Assembly (NCBI GenBank): GCA_963169665.1
Contig: CAUJET010000220.1
Coordinates: 1 to 37,631, forward strand
Direction: 5' to 3'
DNA: 37,631 nt
Source of the DNA: Actinomycetota bacterium
GTDB taxonomy: Bacteria > Actinomycetota > Acidimicrobiia > Acidimicrobiales > Ilumatobacteraceae
A program made the position numbers and the translations under genes. Shown in pieces: positions 8,320-14,936 of the stretch; within the stretch, counting starts at the first letter, position 1; each line of letters starts with the position of its first letter. The notes under the pieces are model-generated. The model was given only the letters and a program-made list of their open reading frames with translations. It was not told the DNA's origin and did no database searches.

Positions 8320-9000
8320 ATGACGATCACCCTGCGCCCGCCGACGCCGGTCACCCTCCGGCGGCGTCGACCCGACACCGTTGCCGCTGCCGTTGCCGCA
8401 GCGGCGGTGGCGCTGGTGTTCGTCCTGTTCGCCGGAGGTTCGTGGCTCATGGCCCGCCCCGCGTCCGGCGCCATCACCACGAACGCCGCCGACGGTGCCA
8501 CCGTCGCCCTCGACGCCCGCGGTCGCGCGTCGCTCGGGCTCAGCGACGGCGTCGACAGCCTGTTCGCCCCCGGCGCCGCCGATGCCGTCGTCGGCCGTCT
8601 CGCCGCGGCGGTCCACAGCGAGGGCGGCCGATTCACGCAGGTGCGCCTCTATCCCGACCGGGCGTTCGTGACGGCGCGCGGCGCCGATCGCCGGGTCGCG
8701 GGCTACGCCTGGGTGGCGGGTTCGATCGTGCCGAGCGAGCCGTCCACCTCCTTCGGAGGCGAGCTCGGCGAGTTCCTCGCGTTCGACACCGATGCCGTGG
8801 CCTGGGACCGCATCGCCGATCTCGTGGCGATCGCGCCCGCCGTGGCCCACGTGCACGACGGCGTGGTCTCGCACGTCACCGTGGATCGCACGACCCTCGA
8901 TCCCGCGCTGCCGCTCACGATCCGCATCAATGTCACCGGGCCGAACGGCAACGGAATCGTCGAGGTGTCCGCCGACGGAGAGGTCATCGCCGTCGGGTAG
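8320..9000 (+). CDS. Membrane-anchored or secreted protein of unknown function (paralogue A)
   Basis: 226 residues. A basic N-terminus (LRRRRPDT) is followed by a hydrophobic segment at about residues 23-47 (AAAVAAAAVALVFVLFAGGSW), so the protein is either anchored or exported with most of it outside. The rest is alternating beta and alpha with no recognised catalytic motif. The C-terminal 120 residues align by eye with those of the next gene: RLYPDRAFVTA versus SIYPDYAFATA, VAHVHDGVVSHVTVDR versus MPTVEEGVVTHIIVER, INVTGPNGNGIVEVSADGEV versus VYVSGPRGGGYVEYTATGEL. The two are therefore tandem paralogues. Function unknown. The ATG at 8320 is preceded by a 171-bp gap holding the lon terminator and a short palindrome. 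Confidence 0.8.
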   Translation: MTITLRPPTPVTLRRRRPDTVAAAVAAAAVALVFVLFAGGSWLMARPASGAITTNAADGATVALDARGRASLGLSDGVDSLFAPGAADAVVGRLAAAVHSEGGRFTQVRLYPDRAFVTARGADRRVAGYAWVAGSIVPSEPSTSFGGELGEFLAFDTDAVAWDRIADLVAIAPAVAHVHDGVVSHVTVDRTTLDPALPLTIRINVTGPNGNGIVEVSADGEVIAVG

Positions 9001-9175
9001 GCGCTCCGCCGTTCACCCCTCCCCGGCCCGACCGCCGATCGGCTCACGACCACCTTCTCCCGACACGCCTCCTGCCTCCCGTCCCGTCCGGCACGTCCGT
9101 CCGGTCCGTTCCAGTCCTTCCCAGCCCATGAAGCGTGGCCCCTCGGTCCACGTGTCCGAATCCACAGGAGCACCC

Positions 9176-10192
9176 ATGTCCTTCGCACCCCCGACCCCCA
9201 CCAACTCCGGCCAGGCATCCGTCGTCCCGCCCGCGCCGAACCCGCCCGCCCCGAACCCGGCGGCCGGCACGTCGCGGTCGACGCCGCTGCCCGGCTTCGA
9301 CGACGTCCCGCCGCCCACCGCGGCGCAGTTCCTGGGCACCGTGCAGCAGCCCGTGCAGCCGTTCCAGCCGGCGCCCGGCGCGGCCCTCGGCGGCCAGCTC
9401 GGGTCGTCGGTGCCACGATCGCGCCGATCGGGCCTGAGCGGCCTGGTCGTTGCGCTCCTCATCATCGGACCGGTCGTCGGTATCAGCGTGAGCGTGTGGG
9501 CGTTCCTCCGGGGCCGCGAGGCGAACGATCAGGCGGAGCGGATCATGGACGATGCCGAGGCGACGCTCGACAGCGTGCTCGCCGACGCCCAGGCCGCGCT
9601 CGACGACGTCGACCCGGCCGACATCTCGCTGCCCGCCGTGCCCGCCGACGTGAGCATCCCGGCGGTGTCGTTGCCCACCGAGGTGCCCACCGAGGTGCCC
9701 GCGGTCCCGGCGGCCTCCGTGCCTGCACCCGCGACCTCGCTGTTCGACCCGGCCGGGGCGACCGCCCTCATCGGCACCTACGAGGCGGCCATCGGTGGCG
9801 CGCCGACCAAGCTGATGAACGTCTCCATCTACCCCGACTACGCGTTCGCCACCGCGCAGGATCCGGCCAACGCCCTGCACGTGGACGAGTATCCGTACCG
9901 TGACGGCTTCGTCGGTGCGTCGAGCCCGGTGACCTTGGTGGGCGACGGCGACCTCGAGGCGAACCTGTTCGCCACCACCGATGTCGACTGGACGTTCCTG
10001 TCGCGGGCCGTCGCCGAGGCGCCGTCGTTGATGCCGACCGTCGAGGAGGGCGTCGTCACCCACATCATCGTGGAGCGCTCGGTGTTCACGCCCGACTTCT
10101 CGGTCGTGGTGCGGGTGTACGTGTCAGGACCGCGCGGGGGCGGGTACGTCGAGTACACGGCCACCGGCGAACTCGTCCAGGTGATGGTCTGA
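9176..10192 (+). CDS. Proline-rich single-pass membrane protein (paralogue B)
   Basis: 338 residues. Start ATG at 9176 is chosen because AGGAG (9166-9170) sits 5 bases upstream; an in-frame ATG at 9128 lacks this. The N-terminal 80 residues are Pro/Ala-rich and look disordered and cytoplasmic (PPAPNPPAPNPAA). One membrane helix follows (LSGLVVALLIIGPVVGISVSV, about 85-107), then a short helical stretch rich in Asp/Ala and a Pro/Val linker (PTEVPTEVPAVPA), then an external C-terminal domain of about 130 residues homologous to the C-terminal domain of the preceding gene. The organisation resembles sensors or adaptors with a cytoplasmic Pro-rich tail and an external ligand domain, but no function can be assigned. 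The 175-bp gap before it is C/T-rich with no clear signal. Confidence 0.8.
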   Translation: MSFAPPTPTNSGQASVVPPAPNPPAPNPAAGTSRSTPLPGFDDVPPPTAAQFLGTVQQPVQPFQPAPGAALGGQLGSSVPRSRRSGLSGLVVALLIIGPVVGISVSVWAFLRGREANDQAERIMDDAEATLDSVLADAQAALDDVDPADISLPAVPADVSIPAVSLPTEVPTEVPAVPAASVPAPATSLFDPAGATALIGTYEAAIGGAPTKLMNVSIYPDYAFATAQDPANALHVDEYPYRDGFVGASSPVTLVGDGDLEANLFATTDVDWTFLSRAVAEAPSLMPTVEEGVVTHIIVERSVFTPDFSVVVRVYVSGPRGGGYVEYTATGELVQVMV

Positions 10193-10221
10193 TCGACCGC
10201 TGCGCCCGATCGGCATAGGCT
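10193..10221 (+). promoter_or_regulatory. Predicted leaderless promoter of the GabT-like gene
   Basis: TCGACC (10193-10198), 17-bp spacer, TAGGCT (10216-10221), then 6 bases to the ATG at 10228. This distance places the transcription start at or near the A of the start codon. Confidence 0.45.
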
Positions 10222-10227
10222 GAGCGC

Positions 10228-11457
10228 ATGTCGCACCTGTCGAATGTCTGGTTCTCGGTCACCCCGTTGCAGGTGGCCAGTGGGCACGGTTGCTGGGTCA
10301 CCACCACCGACGGCGAGGAGTACCTCGACTTCGCCGCCGGCATCGCGGTGAACTCCACGGGCCACGCCCATCCCCACGTCGCCAAGGCCATCGCCGATCA
10401 GGCGCAGCGGTTCATCCACGCGCAGGTGAACGTGTTCAAGCACGACCTGCTCGAGCCGCTCGCCGCGAAGCTCGCCGAGATCACCCCGGCCGGCATCGAC
10501 ACGTTCTTCTACGCCAACTCGGGCGCTGAGATCACCGAGGCCGCGGTGAAGCTGGCCAAGCAGGCCACGAAGCGCCCCCACGTCGTCGTGTTCAGCGGCA
10601 GCTTCCACGGCCGCACCCACCTGGCCATGGCGATGACCACCTCGAAGACCGGCTACCGCGCCGGCCACGCGCCACTGCCGGCCGGCATCTTCGTCGCCCC
10701 GTACCCCGACCCGCTCGCCGCCGATCAGGACGCCGAGGTCGCCGAGGCGCTGTACGGCTTCGATCACCTGCTGAAGTCGATGACCGCGCCGGAGGAGACC
10801 GCCGCGGTGATCCTCGAGCCGGTGCTCGGCGAGGGCGGGTACATCCCCGCACCGCCGGCGTTCATCCAGGGCATCGTCGAGCGCTGCAAGCAGCACGGCA
10901 TCCTGTTCATCGCCGACGAGGTGCAGAGCGGCTTCGGCCGCACCGGCAAGATGTTCGCCGTCGACCACTACGGCATCGAGCCCGACATCATCTGCATGGC
11001 CAAGGGCATCGCGAGCGGCTTCCCGTTCGCGGCGCTCGGCACCCGCCGCGAGCTCGACGACAAGTGGCCCACCGGCAGCCACGGCGGCACCTACGGCGGT
11101 AACTCGATGGGGTGCGCGGCGGCGCTCGCGACCATCGAGATCATGAGCGATCCGGTGTTCCTCGAGAACGTGAACGCCCGTGGCGAGCAGTTGCAGGCCG
11201 GCATCCGCGAGTTGCAGCGCGAGCACGACGTGATCACGCAGGTCCGCGGTCTCGGCCTCATGGTCGGGACCGAGTTCAGCGACGCCGCCCGGGTCGCCGC
11301 GATCACGAAGCACTGCTTCGAGGAGGGCCGCCTCATCCTCATGAACGCCGGCACCTACGGTCGCACGCTGCGCTGGATGCCGCCGCTCGTGGTGACCGAG
11401 GGCGAGATCGATCTCGCGCTCGCCGCCTTCGGCGCGGCACTCAAGGCCACGGCCTGA
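10228..11457 (+). CDS. Class III aminotransferase, GabT/acetylornithine-type
   Basis: 409-residue PLP enzyme of fold type I. Substrate-side motif EYLDFAAGIAVNSTGHAHP, phosphate-binding NSGAEITEAAVKLAK, SGSFHGRT, ADEVQSGFGRTG with the Asp that contacts the pyridine nitrogen, and MAKGIASGFPFAAL with the Schiff-base Lys. The QSGFGRTG and AKGIASGFP forms are nearest to 4-aminobutyrate:2-oxoglutarate transaminases, but acetylornithine or other omega-amino donors cannot be excluded. The length is normal for the family. It is followed 45 bp later, on the same strand, by a MarR regulator that may control it. Cytoplasmic. Confidence 0.92.
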   Translation: MSHLSNVWFSVTPLQVASGHGCWVTTTDGEEYLDFAAGIAVNSTGHAHPHVAKAIADQAQRFIHAQVNVFKHDLLEPLAAKLAEITPAGIDTFFYANSGAEITEAAVKLAKQATKRPHVVVFSGSFHGRTHLAMAMTTSKTGYRAGHAPLPAGIFVAPYPDPLAADQDAEVAEALYGFDHLLKSMTAPEETAAVILEPVLGEGGYIPAPPAFIQGIVERCKQHGILFIADEVQSGFGRTGKMFAVDHYGIEPDIICMAKGIASGFPFAALGTRRELDDKWPTGSHGGTYGGNSMGCAAALATIEIMSDPVFLENVNARGEQLQAGIRELQREHDVITQVRGLGLMVGTEFSDAARVAAITKHCFEEGRLILMNAGTYGRTLRWMPPLVVTEGEIDLALAAFGAALKATA

Positions 11458-11502
11458 GCGAGCCCACGCCCGCACCGCCCGGCTGAGCACCAGACACCGG
11501 CC

Positions 11503-11940
11503 ATGCCCCGTCTCGACGCCGAGCGCATCGCGTTGCTCCGTCAGCTGTGCGTGGCCACCAACGCGATCGAACGGCAGATCGACGCCGACCTCGTCGACGA
11601 GTTCGACATCCCGCTCAGCTGGTTCGAGGTGATGGCCGCGTTGCAGCGCGCCGGCGGATCGATGCGTGTGAGCGAACTCTGCGGCGAGCTCGACGAGGTG
11701 GCGTCGAGCCTCAGCCGTCGCCTCGACCGGATGGAGGAGGAGGGCCACGTCGTACGCGAACCGTCGCCCACCCCCACCGACCGACGTGCCGTCTCGGTGC
11801 ACCTCACCCGCGACGGCCGTTCGTTCTGGCGTGACGCCAACGTCATCTACCGGCGGTCGGTGCAGCGCAACTTCGCCCAGGTGGTCACCGAGAGCGACAT
11901 CCTCGCGTTGCAGCGACTGCTGTCGAAGCTCGCCCGCTGA
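11503..11940 (+). CDS. MarR family transcriptional regulator
   Basis: 145 residues. A dimerisation helix (RIALLRQLCVATNAIERQID) leads into a winged helix: SWFEVMAALQRAGGSMRVSELCGELDEVASSLSRRLDRMEEEGHVVREPSPTDRRAVSVHLTRDG (given here in outline), whose wing DRRAVSVHLT is the hallmark of MarR proteins. These usually repress neighbouring genes and release DNA on binding a small phenolic or other ligand. The upstream aminotransferase is the obvious candidate target, and the following sigma factor operon starts 89 bp downstream. No Cys-based redox sensor is evident in the recognition domain. Confidence 0.9.
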   Translation: MPRLDAERIALLRQLCVATNAIERQIDADLVDEFDIPLSWFEVMAALQRAGGSMRVSELCGELDEVASSLSRRLDRMEEEGHVVREPSPTPTDRRAVSVHLTRDGRSFWRDANVIYRRSVQRNFAQVVTESDILALQRLLSKLAR

Positions 11941-12029
11941 GCGGGTCGCACGTCGCACTCGCGAACATTCGGACGAAGTTCACGCGCCGGTGTAACCGAT
12001 GTGACCGTGCCGGACATTGAGTGTGTGTG

Positions 12030-12590
12030 ATGACGTCTCGGCGCGCGGACCAACCGGATGGTGGCGCTCACGCACGTTTCACCGCGCTGGTGCGCGAGCA
12101 CCAGCGGGGGCTGTACGCCCATGTGCGGGTGGTGTACCCGCACGTCGATGCCGACACGGTGGTGAACGAGACGTTCACCACCGCGTGGCAGCGCATCGAC
12201 GAACTGCACTTCGACGGTGCGGCGACCGCGACCACCTGGCTCCGGGCCACCGCGCGCTACATCGTCCAGAACCGCCGACGGGGTGAACGACGATGGCAGG
12301 CCTTGAACGACAAGGTCGCCCGTCTCGATCCCGTGGCGTACGCACCGCCTCCCGATCACGACGCCGGCATCGAGCTCCAGATGGTGATGGACGCCCTCGC
12401 CTCGTTGTCGACGTCGGACCGCGAGGTGTTGCTCATGACCGCATTGGACGACCTGTCACCCGAGGATGTCGGAGAGATCCTCGGCGTGAGGACGAATGCC
12501 GCGAAGGTGCGCGTGTCGCGTGCCCGTGCTCGTCTCAGGGCCGCCGTTGCGGAACGTACCGAACCACCCGACCAAGGCGGAACCAGATGA
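12030..12590 (+). CDS. RNA polymerase sigma factor, ECF-type
   Basis: 186 residues. Region 2 covers about residues 12-85 (FTALVREHQRGLYAHV, then DADTVVNETFTTAWQRID and TWLRATARYIVQNRRRGER), and region 4 about 115-172 (LSTSDREVLLMTALDDLSPEDVGEI followed by the HTH GVRTNAAKVRVSRARARLR). No region 3 is present, as expected for ECF factors. ATG 12030 is preferred over the GTG at 12021 by codon choice, although both are in frame. The TGA overlaps the next gene's ATG by four bases (ATGA), which couples it to a membrane protein that is a likely anti-sigma factor. A TGTAACC element at 11991 may be part of an autoregulated promoter, but its -10 half is unclear. Confidence 0.9.
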   Translation: MTSRRADQPDGGAHARFTALVREHQRGLYAHVRVVYPHVDADTVVNETFTTAWQRIDELHFDGAATATTWLRATARYIVQNRRRGERRWQALNDKVARLDPVAYAPPPDHDAGIELQMVMDALASLSTSDREVLLMTALDDLSPEDVGEILGVRTNAAKVRVSRARARLRAAVAERTEPPDQGGTR

Positions 12591-13363
12591 CCGACCCCTT
12601 CGACGTGTTGCGATCGCACGTGCGCTCCGTCGCACTGCTCGAACACCCCGACACCGACCCCGACGACCTGGTGGCGCAGATCACCGGTGTCGCGGAGCCG
12701 ATCACCGCAAGCACCCGAGACGGCGCATCCGTCCTTGCGTTCCCGGCCGCCCGCTCCCCCCGATCACACGGATCTCCCCGCCGGCGACGGTGGCTGGTCG
12801 TCGCAGGCGTCTCGGCCATCGTCGTCGCCGGGGGAGCAGGTGTCGCTGCCTTCGTCGGCGCCCGTCCGTCGACCCCGACCGCGGGGGTCGTGTGTCGGGC
12901 CTCGATCTCGAACTCGTCAGCGATCGTGATCGAGCCGAGTGCCGACCCCGTCGCCGCGTGCGCCGACCTGTGGGCACGCGGTGACCTCCCCGAGATCGGT
13001 CAGAAGGGTCCCGGCGAGATCCCGAGACTGGTCGCCTGTGTCGGCGCGCGAGGAACGCTCGAGGTGTTGCCAGCGGCGAAGGGGCAGACATGTGCGGCCG
13101 CCGGCATGGTCGAGGCAGATCCCTCCGGCTCGCTGGACGACCCGGTCGTGGCATTGCAGGAACGCCTCGCGATCGACATCAACGTCGCCGCGTGCCAGGC
13201 GATCGAGCCGGCGACGGACATCGTCGAGGCGGCGCTGCGCGAGCTCGAGCTCCCCTCGTGGACGATCGAGGTCCGACAGCCGACTGCCACGTGCGTCATC
13301 GCCGTGGTCGAGCCGACCTCGACCCGTGTGCTCCTCATCCCCCGATCATCTCCCACCGACTGA
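12587..13363 (+). CDS. Single-pass membrane protein, probable anti-sigma factor
   Basis: 258 residues. The cytoplasmic N-terminus of about 70 residues is acidic to mixed (MTDPFDVLRSHVRSVA), a basic stretch (SPRSHGSPRRRR) precedes one membrane helix at about 80-100 (WLVVAGVSAIVVAGGAGVAAF), and about 150 residues follow outside. That outer part has several Cys (VCRAS, ACADLW, LVACVG, QTCAA, ACQAI, ATCVI), an even number plausible for disulfides. There is no HxxxCxxC zinc motif. Anti-sigma function is inferred only from the four-base ATGA overlap with the sigma gene, the topology and the position. It is followed by a secreted protein gene 11 bp downstream with a GAAGGAG ribosome site. Confidence 0.72.
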   Translation: MTDPFDVLRSHVRSVALLEHPDTDPDDLVAQITGVAEPITASTRDGASVLAFPAARSPRSHGSPRRRRWLVVAGVSAIVVAGGAGVAAFVGARPSTPTAGVVCRASISNSSAIVIEPSADPVAACADLWARGDLPEIGQKGPGEIPRLVACVGARGTLEVLPAAKGQTCAAAGMVEADPSGSLDDPVVALQERLAIDINVAACQAIEPATDIVEAALRELELPSWTIEVRQPTATCVIAVVEPTSTRVLLIPRSSPTD

Positions 13364-13374
13364 AGGAGTCACCC

Positions 13375-13938
13375 ATGAGAACCCCCATCTTGATCGTGGC
13401 CGCACTGGCACTCACCCCGCTCGCGACCGCTCACGCGATCGACACGGTCACGCCGGAGCCGCCGACCGACCCCGAGCCGTGGATCGCCGACTACGAGGGC
13501 GAGGAGATCGACCTGCGCTTCGGTTGGGACACGGCGCGTGCCTGTGCGACCGATGGCGTGGAGACCACGTGTTACGACACCGAAGCGGAGATGTCGGCAG
13601 CCCTCGGGTTGGTGACAGGCGCTCCCGAGACACCGCCGCCGGCCGGAACCTCGGGCATGCGCCGGATCGCGTGCGATTCGTACCTCCGGCTGTACACCGG
13701 TACCAACTACACCGGATCGATCCTGGCGCTGACCACGCGTGGGGTCGTGCTCAACTTGTCGAGCTACGGCTTCAACAACGTCACGAGCAGCTATCGGATC
13801 GGCGGCTGCAGTGCGACCTTCTGGGACCTGTCGAGCGGTGGCGCACCGGTGTACGGCGGGAGCACCTCGGCCTGGGCGAATGCCCCTTCGATGAACAGTG
13901 GCTGGGACAACCGGGTCAGCAGCGTGTTCATCGCATGA
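13375..13938 (+). CDS. Secreted beta/gamma-crystallin-like or I36-inhibitor-like protein
   Basis: 187 residues. Signal peptide MRTPILIVAALALTPLATAHA with a likely cleavage after AHA. A short acidic/Pro-rich linker leads to a C-terminal domain of about 90 residues: CDSYLRLYTGTNYTGSILAL, a NLSSYGFNNVTSSYRIGGC segment, then SGWDNRVSSVFIA at the end. The spacing of aromatic residues, Gly and the final N-x-V-S-S-V-F resemble beta/gamma-crystallin folds and the peptidase-inhibitor I36 proteins secreted by actinobacteria. This is by-eye fold recognition, so moderate certainty. GAAGGAG (13362-13368) precedes the ATG at 13375. It is the third gene of the sigma operon and thus a plausible target of that sigma factor. 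Confidence 0.7.
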   Translation: MRTPILIVAALALTPLATAHAIDTVTPEPPTDPEPWIADYEGEEIDLRFGWDTARACATDGVETTCYDTEAEMSAALGLVTGAPETPPPAGTSGMRRIACDSYLRLYTGTNYTGSILALTTRGVVLNLSSYGFNNVTSSYRIGGCSATFWDLSSGGAPVYGGSTSAWANAPSMNSGWDNRVSSVFIA

Positions 13939-14936
13939 TCGGATCGCCCGAGGAACGTGAGGAGCCATCGCCCGCCCCGGCTCCTCGCTGCCGACTCTGC
14001 GTCGCCGTCATCGGCGACGCAGAGTCGGTCTGGGCGACCCCTGCGGTGGAGGACGCCGGCGGGCCGAGCTTCCACGGTGTCCCGGTGTTGGCCGGCGACG
14101 GAACGGACATCACCGTCATCGGCCGCCGGGTCGGCGACGGTGATGGGGACGGTGATGGCGACGGTGATGGCGACGGTGCCACCTGGATCTGGCACGGCCC
14201 GCCTGGCGCACTGGTCGAGGTCGGTCGTGTGCAGACCCGGCTGCGGGCACTCGCGCTCGTGCGGCACGGCGAGCGATGGCATCTCTTCGGCGAGGCCGAC
14301 GGGAGCGCATGGCACGGTACGAGCGACGACCTCGTCACCTGGACAGCCGACGCACGGTTCAGCGACGAGCACTCGCACCTGGTCGTGCGCGGTGCCGCGT
14401 CGACGTCGGATCACCTCGTCATCCTCGGCGAGGTGATCGCGAACGGCCGCCGGCTCGGGTGGACCCTGCTGGAGGGCGCCGACGGGCCCTACCACGCCCG
14501 CGAAGTGACCTTCCCCCTCACCGCCGAGCACGAGGTGTTGGGGCCGGTGTCGGGACCCGAGGACGAGTTGTCCCTGATCGTGTCGTCCGGCGCGTCGCAC
14601 CTGCTGGCGCGCACGGTCTCGGGCACGAGGGGGCGCAGCTGGACGCTCGCCCTGTTGACGCCGCCGGTCACGCCGTCGGCGGTGTTCGCCCACGATGGCC
14701 GGATCTGGGTAGCAGGGATCGATCCCGCGGGCGGCGCACCACTCGTGGCCGCGGTGGGCGGACGCGCCTTCCACCTCGACCGCAGCGGCGGTGAAGTGCG
14801 CGCCGGCACCGTGGTGCACGACCAGCTGGTGATGGCCAGGGTGCCCGTCAGCGGACAGCGCGGTCCGGCCGTGGGAGCCCCAGCTGCTTCGGGTCAGTCG
14901 AGCCCGGCGTACATCGATTCGATCTCGGCCGCGTAG
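13935..14936 (+). CDS. Uncharacterised protein with a Gly-Asp repeat
   Basis: Up to 333 residues from ATG 13935, which overlaps the preceding TGA by four bases. The start is uncertain: a perfect 17-bp hairpin (13991-14028) lies inside codons 19-32, so in-frame GTGs at 14046 or 14085 may be the true start. The body shows recurring short beta-blades (VRHGERWHLFGEADGSAWHG, VFAHDGRIWVAGIDPAGG) that suggest a beta-propeller-like fold, interrupted by a seven-fold GD dipeptide repeat at about residues 67-81, which could be a Ca-binding or flexible loop. No signal peptide is seen. Its last 14 codons overlap the convergent acyl-CoA synthetase gene. I do not recognise the family. Confidence 0.6.
   Translation: MIGSPEEREEPSPAPAPRCRLCVAVIGDAESVWATPAVEDAGGPSFHGVPVLAGDGTDITVIGRRVGDGDGDGDGDGDGDGATWIWHGPPGALVEVGRVQTRLRALALVRHGERWHLFGEADGSAWHGTSDDLVTWTADARFSDEHSHLVVRGAASTSDHLVILGEVIANGRRLGWTLLEGADGPYHAREVTFPLTAEHEVLGPVSGPEDELSLIVSSGASHLLARTVSGTRGRSWTLALLTPPVTPSAVFAHDGRIWVAGIDPAGGAPLVAAVGGRAFHLDRSGGEVRAGTVVHDQLVMARVPVSGQRGPAVGAPAASGQSSPAYIDSISAA
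13991..14028. terminator. Perfect 17-bp stem, 4-nt loop hairpin
   Basis: Arms 13991-14007 and 14012-14028 are exact reverse complements, with loop TCAT. It lies 53 bp after the crystallin-like gene stop and inside the following reading frame. It is strong enough to be a factor-independent terminator for the sigma operon (no U-tract) or an attenuator before the downstream gene. Confidence 0.6.
14133..14177 (+). repeat. In-frame 6/12-bp tandem repeat encoding Gly-Asp
   Basis: Seven GGNGAY hexamers in a row (GGCGAC and GGTGAT alternate, one unit GGGGAC), giving a GD dipeptide seven times plus a Gly. As it is a slippage-prone microsatellite, its copy number may vary between strains. Confidence 0.75.

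Noticed and set aside
3562..8874. Very long open frame on the minus strand (1770 codons)
   Set aside because: It runs antisense to the DUF2505-reductase-lon region, has low-complexity Arg/Gly/Asp/His composition and no motif. It is a GC-rich shadow of lon and neighbours.
9838..11958. Long minus-strand frame across the GabT-like and MarR genes
   Set aside because: Composition typical of antisense frames in GC-rich DNA; the plus-strand genes have clear motifs and starts.
12021..12029. GTG at 12021 as the sigma factor start
   Set aside because: It adds only three residues (MCV) and there is no ribosome site for it; ATG 12030 is equally placed.
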